33,657 nucleotides of DNA from Reyranella massiliensis 521 (lineage in GTDB: Bacteria; Pseudomonadota; Alphaproteobacteria; Reyranellales; Reyranellaceae): NCBI GenBank assembly GCA_945860205.1, contig CAMARK010000053.1, positions 1 to 33,657 of the forward strand, written 5' to 3'. This document shows positions 1 through 9,113 of the stretch, one piece after another (the first letter of the stretch is position 1; each line of letters opens with the position of its first letter). The translations under genes were made by a program, and so were the position numbers. A model generated the notes under the pieces. That model was not told where the DNA came from and made no database searches. It was given only the letters and a program-made list of their open reading frames with translations.

Positions 1-483
1 CAGGAGATGTGCCGCGAGTCGGTAATGGCTGACCGCAGGACGATCGATCAGGCCCGACGCCACCATCGCCCAGCCCAGCGCGCCCTGAAGGCCGCCCAGC
101 ACGAGCAGGGCGAGCAGCCGTGGCTTCAGGTATGGCGTGAGGTGGCCGCGCAGCCAGAACCAGGCAAGCGGCACCGCGAACGCCACGCCGATCAGCCGGC
201 CCCACAGGCGGTGGCTGTACTCCAGCCAGAAGATTTCCCTGAACTCGACGACGTTGAAGCCACGATTGACCAGTCTTCCCTGCGGCGAGGAAAGATACTT
301 CTCAAGCTCTGCGTTCCAGGCTGCATCGGAGAGCGGCGGCAGCCAGCCGGTCACCGGCCGCCATTCGACCATCGACAGGCCCGATTCCGTCAGTCGCGTG
401 AGCGCGCCGATCACGATCATGAAAAAGATCATCGCGGCAACGACGATCAGCCAGTTGCGCACGAAGGTGGGAGCGGTTTGCAT
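1..483 (-). CDS. ctaA: Heme A synthase, CtaA/COX15 type 2 (3' end outside window)
   Basis: Integral membrane enzyme that oxidises the C8 methyl of heme O to a formyl group, giving heme A for cytochrome c oxidase. The 161 codons visible are open to the left edge, so the C-terminal part is missing. The protein begins MQTAPTFVRNWL, has a first membrane helix at about residues 10-28, then the family segment GALTRLTESGLS (26-37), the motif EYSHRLWGR with a probable heme-ligand His91, a second helix at about 98-110, and SHYRLAAHLL at the cut end with His153 and His159. All of these are typical of alphaproteobacterial CtaA. An alternative in-frame ATG at 528 would add 15 residues; neither start has a good ribosome-binding site, and I prefer 483 because the added residues look unlike a CtaA N-terminus. 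It is divergent from the flavoprotein gene that starts at 630. Confidence 0.93.
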   Translation of the reverse strand, partial: MQTAPTFVRNWLIVVAAMIFFMIVIGALTRLTESGLSMVEWRPVTGWLPPLSDAAWNAELEKYLSSPQGRLVNRGFNVVEFREIFWLEYSHRLWGRLIGVAFAVPLAWFWLRGHLTPYLKPRLLALLVLGGLQGALGWAMVASGLIDRPAVSHYRLAAHLL

Positions 484-629
484 GGAGGCTGGACCATGCG
501 TGAAGCAGGTGGCGTCGTCATCATGCATAAATGTCGCGAGGGCACCGCGCGCCTTGCGCTTCCGGCCGCCCCCGGTTAATCGGTTCGTCTACGAACAAAA
601 TACCCCTCATTCCATCTGGATATTTGGCA

Positions 630-3600
630 ATGAACGCGCCCCGGCTGGCCCCTGCGCTCTCTCACGGGTTCAGCTTCAACGACCTTTACGACCGCGATGG
701 CCTCGGCCGTCTTGACGCTGCATTCGCCGCCTGGCTGCAGGGCGTCGATGCCGGCCTTCATGCGCGGCTGATGGCGGCGCGGACGACACCGGACGAGCTT
801 CCGCCCAAGGACGAGTCCAACCTGCTGATCGAGCTCGCCCGGCCGCTCGAGGACTTCGTCGGCGGGCTGTTCGGCGTGGCGGTCCCGGTTGCCGAGTTGC
901 GCGGCAGGCACAGCCGGCTGGCGCCGCTCTACGACTGTAAGCGGCTCTTCGTTCAGCGCTACGTCACGCGCGCCATCAAGGCCGATGCAGCGCTGATGCT
1001 CGACGGCGACAGCGTCACATCGGGTGTCAAGGTCGCGGCAAGTCTGGCCGATGGACTGGAGAGCTGGGAACTCGCCTTCGCGCTCGCCGTCCGCGATCTA
1101 GTCGGCGCCGAATTCAAGGTCGAGACACCGACGCCGGAAATCGAGGCCCTCGCACGCTACGCCGCCTGGGCATTGCACAATCCCGAAGGCAAGAAGCGCC
1201 ATCGCGACGGCCCGCTCTTCAAGGTCCCGCACAAGATCGATCCCGAACACCTTGTGCCGGTCGAGACCGAGGTCGTGGGTGGCGTCACGCGCATGAAGCT
1301 GCCGCGGTCGATGCTGCGCCATCGCGAGGGCTTTGCGCTCACCGACGAGGGTTTCGACCTCGTGCGCGCGCTCGATCACACCAATTACTGCATCTGGTGC
1401 CACAACCAGGGCAAGGACAGCTGCTCGCGCGGCCTGAAGGATCGCAAGACCGGGGCCTTCCAGAAGTCGCCGTTCGGCGTCACGTTGGCAGGCTGCCCGC
1501 TCGAGGAAAAGATCTCGGAGATGAATCTCCTCAAGAGCGAGGGCTTCTCGGTCGGCGCGCTGGCGATGGCCGTGGTCGACAATCCGCTGGTCGCTGCCAC
1601 CGGGCATCGCATCTGCAACGACTGCATGAAGGCCTGCATCTACCAGAAGCAGGAACCGGTCGACATCCCGCAGATCGAGACCAGGACTCTGAAGGACGTT
1701 CTGGCGCTGCCCTGGGGCTTCGAGATCTATTCGCTGCTGACGCGCTGGAATCCGCTCAACCTGCGCCGTCCGATCCCGCGTCCGTCGACCGGCCGCACCG
1801 TGCTGGTGGTGGGCCTCGGCCCGGCGGGCTTCAACCTCTCGCATCACCTGATGAACGACGGCCACACCGTGGTGGCGATCGACGGGCTGAAAATCGAGCC
1901 GCTGCCGCCCGAGCAATCGGGCGTGCTGGCCGATGGCGCCCGCGTGCCATTCGCCGCCGTCCAGGATGTCGCCGGCCTGCGCGAGGGTCTCGGCGAACGG
2001 GCGATGGCCGGTTTCGGCGGCGTCGCCGAATACGGCATCACTGTGCGCTGGGACAAGAACTACCTGAAGATGGTGCGGCTGTTGCTGGAGCGGCGCGGCC
2101 AGTTCTCGATGTTCGGTGGCGTGCGCTTCGGCGGCACGGTGACGGTCGAGAGCGCGTTAGCCATGGGTTTCGACCACGTGGCGCTCTGCGCTGGCGCCGG
2201 CAAGCCCACCGTGCTCGACCTGCCCAATGGGCTGGCGCGCGGCGTGCGTGCGGCGTCGGACTTCCTGATGGCGCTGCAGCTCACCGGTGCCGCCAAGAAG
2301 GAGTCGATCGCCAACCTGCAGATCCGCCTGCCGGTGATCGTGATCGGCGGCGGACTGACCGGCATCGACACCGCCACCGAATCGCTCGCCTACTATCCGC
2401 TGCAGGTCGAGAAGTTTTTGGCACGACACGAGACGCTGGTTGCCGAGCGTGGCGAAGCCGCCGTCGGTGCTGTCTGGAACGATGAGGAACGCGAGATCGC
2501 ACAGGAGTTCCTGGGCCATGCCAGGGCCATCCGTGCCGAGCGTGCGACGGCCGAGCGTGAAGGCCGCACGCCCGACATCGCCGGTCTGGTCAACGGCTGG
2601 GGCGGCGTGTCGCTGGTCTATCGCCGCCGCCTGGTCGATTCGCCGTCCTATACGCTGAACCACGAGGAAGTGTTCAAGGCGCTGGAGGAGGACATTCGCT
2701 TCGTCGAAGGCCTCTCGCCTGTTGCCGTCGAGGTCGATGCCAACGGCCATGCCTGTGCCTTGAAGGTGGCGGGCGAGCAGAACGGCGCCAAGGTCGAGGC
2801 GACGTTGCCGGCGCGCACCATCCTGGTGGCGGCGGGCACGCAGCCCAACACGGTGCTGGCGCGCGAAGACGCGACGCACGCCTTCATCGACGGCAAGTAT
2901 TTCCGCGCGCTCGACGAGGACGGCAACGTCGCCACGCCCGAGCGCATCTGCAAGCCCGCCGATGTGCGCGTGCTGATGTACCGCCACAACGATGGCCGCG
3001 GCATGTCGTTCTTCGGCGACCTGCATCCCTCGTTCGCGGGCAATGTCGTGAAGGCGATGGGCGGCGCCAAGCAGGGCTTTCCGGTGCTGACCCGCACCAT
3101 GGAAAAGCTTGACGCGCCTGAGCGGTCGCCTGAAGCGATCCTGGCCGAGGCCAACCGCGACTGGCGCGCGAAAGTCGTGCGCGTCGACCGCCTGACGCCG
3201 ACCATCGTCGAGGTCATCGTCGAGGCGCCGGCCGCCGCCCGCAACTTCGAGCCGGGCCAGTTCTATCGTCTGCAGAATTACGAGGCGCGCTCCAAGAAGG
3301 TCGACGGCACGCTGCTCACCATGGAGGGCTTGGCGCTGACCGGGGCCTGGGTCGACAAGGACAAGGGCCTCTTGTCGCTGATCACCCTGGAGATGGGCGG
3401 TTCGTCAGACCTCTGCGTGCTGCTCGAGCCCGGCGAGCCGGTGATCGTGATGGGGCCAACCGGTTCGCCGACCGAGATCGAGCCGGGCGAGACCGTGGTG
3501 CTGGCGGGTGGCGGCCTCGGCAACGCCGTGCTGTTCTCGATCGGCCAGGCGTTCCGCAGGGCCGGCAGCAAGGTGCTTTACTTCGCGGGCTACAAGATGA

Positions 3601-4133
3601 TGAGCGACCGCTACAAGGTGGAAGAGATCGAGGCCGCGGCCGACGTCGTCGTCTGGAGTTGCGACGAGGCGCCGGGCTTCTCGGTCGATCGGCCGCAGGA
3701 CAAGGCGGTCGTCACCAACATCGTGGAAGCGATGCGCCAGTACGCATCGGGCGAACTCGGCCCGCAGCCGATCCCCTTCAGCGACGCCGACCGCATCGTG
3801 GCCATCGGCTCCGACGGCATGATGAATGCCGTGCGTCTGGCGCGCCATGCCGTGCTGAAGCCCTACCTCAAGGTCCAGCACCGCGCGCTGGGATCGATCA
3901 ACTCGCCCATGCAATGCATGATGAAGGAGATCTGCGCCCAGTGCCTGCAGCTCCACAGGGATCCGGTGACGGGCAAGGAGACGGTGGTGTTCTCCTGCTT
4001 CAACCAGGACCAGGAGCTCGACCGCGTCGACTTCGCCAGCCTGCGCCAGCGGCTGCGCCAGAACGGCGTGCAGGAAAAGATCGGCGCGCTCTGGATCGAC
4101 CGGTCCTTGCGCAGGATCGGCGCGCGCAGCTAG
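630..4133 (+). CDS. Large fused flavin/Fe-S pyridine nucleotide oxidoreductase (GltD/NfnB-like plus PyrK/NfnA-like)
   Basis: A 1167-residue soluble protein of an FAD-dependent pyridine-nucleotide oxidoreductase family. Residues 1-240 match nothing I recognise. Cysteines 254, 257, 265, 289, 329, 332 and 336 resemble the paired [4Fe-4S] region in front of GltD/dihydropyrimidine-dehydrogenase flavoproteins. Two dinucleotide folds follow: VVGLGPAGF at about 393-401 (FAD) and VIGGGLTGID near 570-580 (NAD(P)H). From about 840 a ferredoxin-reductase/PyrK-like domain begins, with GQFYRLQNY as the flavin-binding strand and GGGLGNAVLFSIG as the nucleotide loop, and it ends with C1096-x5-C1102-x2-C1105-x17-C1123, close to the PyrK [2Fe-2S] pattern. 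The order is thus NfnB-like then NfnA-like in one chain. Electron donor and acceptor are unknown. The start at 630 was chosen because the 33 codons upstream look non-coding; its ribosome-binding site is weak. The stop overlaps the stop of the convergent MAPEG gene. Confidence 0.85.
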   Translation: MNAPRLAPALSHGFSFNDLYDRDGLGRLDAAFAAWLQGVDAGLHARLMAARTTPDELPPKDESNLLIELARPLEDFVGGLFGVAVPVAELRGRHSRLAPLYDCKRLFVQRYVTRAIKADAALMLDGDSVTSGVKVAASLADGLESWELAFALAVRDLVGAEFKVETPTPEIEALARYAAWALHNPEGKKRHRDGPLFKVPHKIDPEHLVPVETEVVGGVTRMKLPRSMLRHREGFALTDEGFDLVRALDHTNYCIWCHNQGKDSCSRGLKDRKTGAFQKSPFGVTLAGCPLEEKISEMNLLKSEGFSVGALAMAVVDNPLVAATGHRICNDCMKACIYQKQEPVDIPQIETRTLKDVLALPWGFEIYSLLTRWNPLNLRRPIPRPSTGRTVLVVGLGPAGFNLSHHLMNDGHTVVAIDGLKIEPLPPEQSGVLADGARVPFAAVQDVAGLREGLGERAMAGFGGVAEYGITVRWDKNYLKMVRLLLERRGQFSMFGGVRFGGTVTVESALAMGFDHVALCAGAGKPTVLDLPNGLARGVRAASDFLMALQLTGAAKKESIANLQIRLPVIVIGGGLTGIDTATESLAYYPLQVEKFLARHETLVAERGEAAVGAVWNDEEREIAQEFLGHARAIRAERATAEREGRTPDIAGLVNGWGGVSLVYRRRLVDSPSYTLNHEEVFKALEEDIRFVEGLSPVAVEVDANGHACALKVAGEQNGAKVEATLPARTILVAAGTQPNTVLAREDATHAFIDGKYFRALDEDGNVATPERICKPADVRVLMYRHNDGRGMSFFGDLHPSFAGNVVKAMGGAKQGFPVLTRTMEKLDAPERSPEAILAEANRDWRAKVVRVDRLTPTIVEVIVEAPAAARNFEPGQFYRLQNYEARSKKVDGTLLTMEGLALTGAWVDKDKGLLSLITLEMGGSSDLCVLLEPGEPVIVMGPTGSPTEIEPGETVVLAGGGLGNAVLFSIGQAFRRAGSKVLYFAGYKMMSDRYKVEEIEAAADVVVWSCDEAPGFSVDRPQDKAVVTNIVEAMRQYASGELGPQPIPFSDADRIVAIGSDGMMNAVRLARHAVLKPYLKVQHRALGSINSPMQCMMKEICAQCLQLHRDPVTGKETVVFSCFNQDQELDRVDFASLRQRLRQNGVQEKIGALWIDRSLRRIGARS

Positions 4134-4543
4134 GCGAAGACTTTCCGCGCGACGATTGCCAGGAGTGTCCCCGAAGCCACGAGGATGGTCAGAAGCGTCA
4201 GGGTGATGCCGGCGGACCGGCCGGCATTGATGTCGAGCGTGCTGGACAGCCCGTAGGCGTGAGCGATGCGGCCGACGACGAAGCAGGCGCCCAGCGCGTG
4301 CACCAGCCAGCGCGGGCCGCCGCAGATTTCGAGCAGGGCCAGTAGGACCAGCACCAGCGCGGCGTATTCGGCAAAGTTCCCGAACACGCGGGCCATGCGA
4401 CTGAGCCCTGCGTCACCTCCATCGCCGATGCTGATGCGGGTCGTCATGCGCTGGCGGACGACCAGCAGGGACAGCACCACACACAGCAGGCCGGTCAGGG
4501 CGGCATAGAAAGCGGTGACGAACGGCAGGGCCGGCATTGCCAT
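4130..4543 (-). CDS. MAPEG family membrane protein
   Basis: A 137-residue protein with four predicted membrane helices (about 7-29, 57-73, 79-97, 112-133). The central block, RVFGNFAEY (52-60), a conserved Glu72 and FVVGRIAHAYG (88-98), is the signature of the MAPEG family (microsomal glutathione transferase-like proteins), which in bacteria conjugate glutathione to hydrophobic electrophiles or are of unknown substrate. The start at 4543 has a strong AGGAGG seven bases upstream; longer in-frame versions lack this. It is the last gene of a minus-strand operon, 11 bases after a methyltransferase gene and downstream of a MATE exporter, a set that would fit handling and export of toxic or xenobiotic small molecules. 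That role is inference. Confidence 0.88.
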   Translation of the reverse strand: MAMPALPFVTAFYAALTGLLCVVLSLLVVRQRMTTRISIGDGGDAGLSRMARVFGNFAEYAALVLVLLALLEICGGPRWLVHALGACFVVGRIAHAYGLSSTLDINAGRSAGITLTLLTILVASGTLLAIVARKVFA

Positions 4544-4554
4544 GAAGAGACCTC

Positions 4555-5238
4555 CTAGGGAGCGCGGACGAAGCGGAACAGTACCTTGTCCTGGCTGTAG
4601 TAGCGGAGTTGGTCGACAATCTTTGGAAAATATTCGCCGCCCACCGTCACCGGCATGAAGGCGTCGAGCGCCAGCGGCCGGACCGGGACCGTGAAGCCCG
4701 TCTCGGAGAAGATCTTGGCGACGCGATCCAGCGAGTGATCGTAGATCGGGATCGACGAGGTCTCGGCAATCGCCTTGCGCCACCTGGGCCACACGGCGCT
4801 GTCGGTATGGCAGCCCATGGCGGCGACATAGGCGCCGCCGGGACGCAAAGCTGCTTTCATGTCGGCGGCGTGGACCGCGAGATCGGGCAGCAGGTAGAGC
4901 ACTTCGTGGCTGAAAGCGTAGTCGAAGATGTGGCCGAGGGCTGCGGCACTGTTGCCAGCACGATAGTCGATCGGGCGCTGGCGCTTCAGCAGCTCGGCCC
5001 GCGCCACCGATTCACGGGCGATGTCGATGCCGACGCCGGCGCGGAACGGATGGCGGTCGTACAGCATGCGCAGGAAGCCGCCCTGGTTGCAGCCATAGTC
5101 GAGCACGGTCGAGTCTCGGAGATCCTCGGGAACGGAGACGTCGATCATGCGCCGCCAGATCGGCGCATGGGCGGCGCCCATTGCTTCTTCATCCGCCGGA
5201 TTGCGATTCCAGGTCGAGATCGTGCCGCTGCGCTGCAT
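4555..5238 (-). CDS. Class I SAM-dependent methyltransferase
   Basis: A 227-residue soluble protein with a Rossmann-type methyltransferase core. Motif I is VLDYGCNQGG (45-54), followed by the acidic SAM-ribose strand GVGIDI (68-73) and a motif IV-like strand FDYAFSHEVLYLL. The N-terminus (STWNRNPADEEAMGAAHAPIW) is typical of small-molecule methyltransferases rather than rRNA or protein enzymes. The substrate cannot be told from sequence. It lies between a MATE exporter gene (46 bases upstream) and a MAPEG gene (11 bases downstream), probably one transcript. Two near-identical 16-base copies of its ribosome-binding segment sit directly before the ATG. Confidence 0.85.
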   Translation of the reverse strand: MQRSGTISTWNRNPADEEAMGAAHAPIWRRMIDVSVPEDLRDSTVLDYGCNQGGFLRMLYDRHPFRAGVGIDIARESVARAELLKRQRPIDYRAGNSAAALGHIFDYAFSHEVLYLLPDLAVHAADMKAALRPGGAYVAAMGCHTDSAVWPRWRKAIAETSSIPIYDHSLDRVAKIFSETGFTVPVRPLALDAFMPVTVGGEYFPKIVDQLRYYSQDKVLFRFVRAP

Positions 5239-5270
5239 GCCGCTCTCCCGAGTTGCCGCCCTCCCGAGTT
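5239..5270 (-). repeat. Tandem 16-bp duplication of a ribosome-binding segment
   Basis: On the minus strand AACTCGGGAGGGCGGC (5270-5255) is followed directly by AACTCGGGAGAGCGGC (5254-5239), one mismatch in 16, and then the methyltransferase ATG. Each copy carries a GGGAG Shine-Dalgarno-like core; the copy nearer the ATG is at usable spacing, the other is 16 bases further away. Confidence 0.9.
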
Positions 5271-5284
5271 GGAAGGAAAGCCTA

Positions 5285-6637
5285 TCACGCCCGGCGGCGC
5301 CAGGGGCGGATCAGCAGCGGTCCGGCGATCAGCGCGCCGAAGGTGATCATGCCGACGGCGATGGCGGTGAAGACGCCGTGCAGGCCCCACCCCAGGATTT
5401 CTACAGCATACCAGCCGCCCACGGTCGCCACGATCAGGCGGGTGACGCCGGCCACGAAGGGCGGTGCCATGCGGTTGGCGCCCTGGCTCGCGAAGGAGAG
5501 CGTCATGCCGACGCCGAACAGGCAATAGAACGGCGCCACATGCGTGATGTAGGAGACGGCGGCCGCGATCACCTCGGGGTCGCTGGTGAACAGCCGCGCC
5601 CAGCCTTCCGGCACGAGGGCCACGATCCAGCCGAAGGTGCCGATACCGAGGCCGGCAACGAGACTGCCGAACCAGGCGGCCCGCACGGCGCGCCGCCAGT
5701 CGTTGGCACCGGCCGCCACGCCCACGATCGTGGTGAGGCCGGAGCCGATGCCGAAGGCCAGCGGCACCAGCATGAACTCCAGCCGCACGCCGATGCCGTA
5801 GCCCGCCAGCGCGGCGACGCCAAAGCGGCCGACCAGGCCGGTCACCATCATGGCAGTGAGGTTGGCGGTGAAGGCCGAGAAGGAGGCGATCAGGCCGACT
5901 TTCAGAATGTCCCAGAACAGCCGGCCCTGCAGGGAGAGGCCGCCCAGCCCCGGCGTGAAGCCGAGCTTGCCGCCCCACAAAGCGCGTGCCTGCAGCAGCG
6001 CCGACACTGCCGAGGTCAGCAGCGCGGAAACCGCCGGCCCCGCCATGCCGAGGCCGGGCCAATCGCCGATGCCCAGCGCCAGCACGTAGGAGAGCGGCAC
6101 CTGGACGATCGACGAGATCAGCATGTAGCGGCCAGGCGTCGCGGCATCGCCGCCGCCGCGCAGCAGCGCCGACAGGAAGAAGTTCGCCCAGATCGCGATC
6201 GAGCCCGTGAACAGGACGTTGGAGTAGGTGAGGGCGTGCTCGAGCGCACGGCCCTCGCCGCCCAACAGCTGATAGAGGCCGGGCGCCACGGTCCAGGCGA
6301 GCAGGGTGAACAGCATGGCGAGCCCCGCGCCCAGGATCAGCGCGTGCAGGATCAGGGCGCGCGCATCGTCGCGACGGCCGGCGCCCAGTGTGCGGGCCAT
6401 CGCGGCCGCGACGCCGCCACCCATGCCGCCCGCGGCCATCATCGTCATCATCATCATGAGCGGAAAGACCAGCGCGAAGCCCGCCAGCGCCTCGGTGCCG
6501 AGCTGGCCGAAGATGAAGGTCTCGGCGATGGCGACGAAGGTCTGCACCACCATCACGGCCGTGGTCGGGCCGGCGAGCTTCAGCAGGCTGGATCCGATGG
6601 GGGCGGTCAGGAGAGGATGGACGGCGACCTGGGACAG
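5285..6637 (-). CDS. MATE family multidrug/toxin efflux protein
   Basis: Inner-membrane antiporter of the MatE superfamily, 450 residues if started at 6637, the usual length for the family, with about twelve membrane helices. Family signatures are LAGPTTAVMVVQT near the N-terminus, FGQLGTEALAGFALVFP (helix 2 region) and GGMGGGVAAAMARTLGAGR in the first half; the two halves repeat as expected. The first ATG/GTG codons (6553/6556) would cut off helix 1. The frame stays open to a TAA at 6658, and the added residues SQVAVHPLLTAPIGSSLLK are exactly what the family has there. No ATG, GTG or TTG exists in that stretch; a CTG at 6637 sits eight bases after GAGGAG, so I infer a CTG start. It is first in a MATE-methyltransferase-MAPEG operon. 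Confidence 0.88.
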   Translation of the reverse strand: MSQVAVHPLLTAPIGSSLLKLAGPTTAVMVVQTFVAIAETFIFGQLGTEALAGFALVFPLMMMMTMMAAGGMGGGVAAAMARTLGAGRRDDARALILHALILGAGLAMLFTLLAWTVAPGLYQLLGGEGRALEHALTYSNVLFTGSIAIWANFFLSALLRGGGDAATPGRYMLISSIVQVPLSYVLALGIGDWPGLGMAGPAVSALLTSAVSALLQARALWGGKLGFTPGLGGLSLQGRLFWDILKVGLIASFSAFTANLTAMMVTGLVGRFGVAALAGYGIGVRLEFMLVPLAFGIGSGLTTIVGVAAGANDWRRAVRAAWFGSLVAGLGIGTFGWIVALVPEGWARLFTSDPEVIAAAVSYITHVAPFYCLFGVGMTLSFASQGANRMAPPFVAGVTRLIVATVGGWYAVEILGWGLHGVFTAIAVGMITFGALIAGPLLIRPWRRRA

Positions 6638-6659
6638 CGGAGATACTCCTCGAATTTAA

Positions 6660-6671
6660 GTGCATATGCAC
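6660..6671. promoter_or_regulatory. Perfect 12-bp palindrome, possible operator
   Basis: GTGCATATGCAC is perfectly self-complementary. It lies 23-34 bases upstream of the proposed MATE start, in the 95-base divergent gap to the cupin gene, where a MarR/TetR/GntR-type repressor could block the exporter promoter. No regulator gene is adjacent, so the function is inferred. Confidence 0.45.
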
Positions 6672-6732
6672 CCTACCAAGGTGCGGTGCCCTGTCACCTG
6701 ACAAAAGCCCGGGGCCCCATTAGCTTTCGACC

Positions 6733-7029
6733 ATGAGCGAAAAAGAGCGTCCCCTCGCCAAGCCCTCCGTCCAGGTCGAGAACGACCGGGTGATCGTCAC
6801 CGAATGGCGCTTCCCGCCCGGCGGCCATACCGGCTGGCACCGTCATAACCACGATTACGTCGTGGTGCCGGTGACGACAGGCGAACTGCACATCTATGAC
6901 GGCAAGACGACGGTGCCGGCGCCGCTCAGGGCCGGCGTGTCCTATGCGAGGCAGATCGGGGTTGAGCACGACGTCATAAATCCCAACGATTTCGAGTTCG
7001 TTTTCGTGGAAATCGAGCTCAAGGCCTGA
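6733..7029 (+). CDS. Small single-domain cupin protein
   Basis: A 98-residue protein that is almost entirely one cupin beta-barrel. Metal-binding motif 1 is seen in PPGGHTGWHRHNHDYVVVPV (about 28-47), with the HRHNH cluster supplying ligands, and motif 2 includes GVEHDVINPN (about 76-85) with the last His. The spacing is that of small stand-alone cupins, which may act as dioxygenases, isomerases or sensors; the reaction cannot be named. The ATG is preceded by no clear Shine-Dalgarno sequence. It is divergent from the MATE exporter, with a palindrome in the shared promoter gap, and may be co-regulated with it. Confidence 0.85.
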   Translation: MSEKERPLAKPSVQVENDRVIVTEWRFPPGGHTGWHRHNHDYVVVPVTTGELHIYDGKTTVPAPLRAGVSYARQIGVEHDVINPNDFEFVFVEIELKA

Positions 7030-7036
7030 CGGGAGC

Positions 7037-7050
7037 GGGGGGCAGCCCCC
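7037..7050 (+). terminator. Short G/C hairpin after the cupin gene
   Basis: Five G (7038-7042) pair with five C (7046-7050) across a CAG loop, eight bases after the cupin stop. There is no T tract, so it is at best a weak terminator or an mRNA 3'-end stabiliser. A similar G5C/GC5 hairpin occurs at 27214-27227. Confidence 0.3.
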
Positions 7051-7143
7051 ACCCGGCCGCACGTTGACTTGGGCCCTGCCAAGCCTCATATGAGTGCCGC
7101 CAGCGGTCCGGCCCGATCCACGAGCCTTATGAGACCGCTCCAA

Positions 7144-7165
7144 AGTCCAGCGGATAGAATGGACT
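7144..7165 (+). promoter_or_regulatory. Inverted repeat around a -10-like box before the helicase gene
   Basis: AGTCCA (7144-7149) and TGGACT (7160-7165) are exact inverted repeats separated by ten bases. TAGAAT at 7155-7160, one mismatch from TATAAT, lies at the edge and could be the -10 box of the helicase gene that begins at 7182. No convincing -35 is at the right distance. A short 5' leader hairpin would be an alternative reading. Confidence 0.3.
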
Positions 7166-7181
7166 AAACCACGGAAATTAA

Positions 7182-8825
<1,644 letters not shown>

Positions 8826-8873
8826 ACTGCCGGCGACGGCAGCGGCCAGATAAGCGGCAGGACGGACGGGACC

Positions 8874-9113
8874 ATGCAGACCATTTTCGTCATGGTGAAG
8901 TGCGAACTCGGCAAGGCCTACGAGGTTGCCGACGACGCCGTCACGGTCGAGCAGGTGTCGGAGGTCTATTCGACCTCTGGCCAGTACGACCTCCTGATGA
9001 AGTGCTATCTAGACGACAAGACCGACATCGGCCATTTCGTCACCAGCAAGATCCAGACGCTGGGCGGCGTGAAGGACACCTTCACGCTCATCACCTTCAA
9101 GGCGTTTTCCTGA
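8874..9113 (+). CDS. Stand-alone Lrp/AsnC ligand-binding (RAM) domain protein
   Basis: A 79-residue protein equal in length to the C-terminal effector domain of Lrp/AsnC regulators but without a DNA-binding helix-turn-helix. The fold is visible as MQTIFVMVKCELGKA, the helix around VEQVSEVY, the glycine turn STSGQYDLLMKCYL, and the closing strand TFTLITFKAF. Free-standing copies oligomerise, can bind small amino acids, and are thought to modulate full-length Lrp proteins or enzymes. The start is the only ATG that gives the full domain. Its TGA overlaps the proposed CTG start of the next gene (CTGA), suggesting translational coupling with the serine hydrolase. Confidence 0.88.
   Translation: MQTIFVMVKCELGKAYEVADDAVTVEQVSEVYSTSGQYDLLMKCYLDDKTDIGHFVTSKIQTLGGVKDTFTLITFKAFS

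Noticed and set aside
5145..6736. Long open frames on both strands over the MATE gene (over 500 codons each)
   Set aside because: They are rich in His, Arg, Gly and Ala, have no domain or membrane pattern, and overlie a gene with clear MATE helices. They are GC-driven shadows.
8900..9109. Extension of the serine hydrolase frame upstream to 8900
   Set aside because: It lies fully inside the Lrp/AsnC-domain gene in another frame and is Arg/His-rich; the hydrolase part becomes protein-like only from about 9110.
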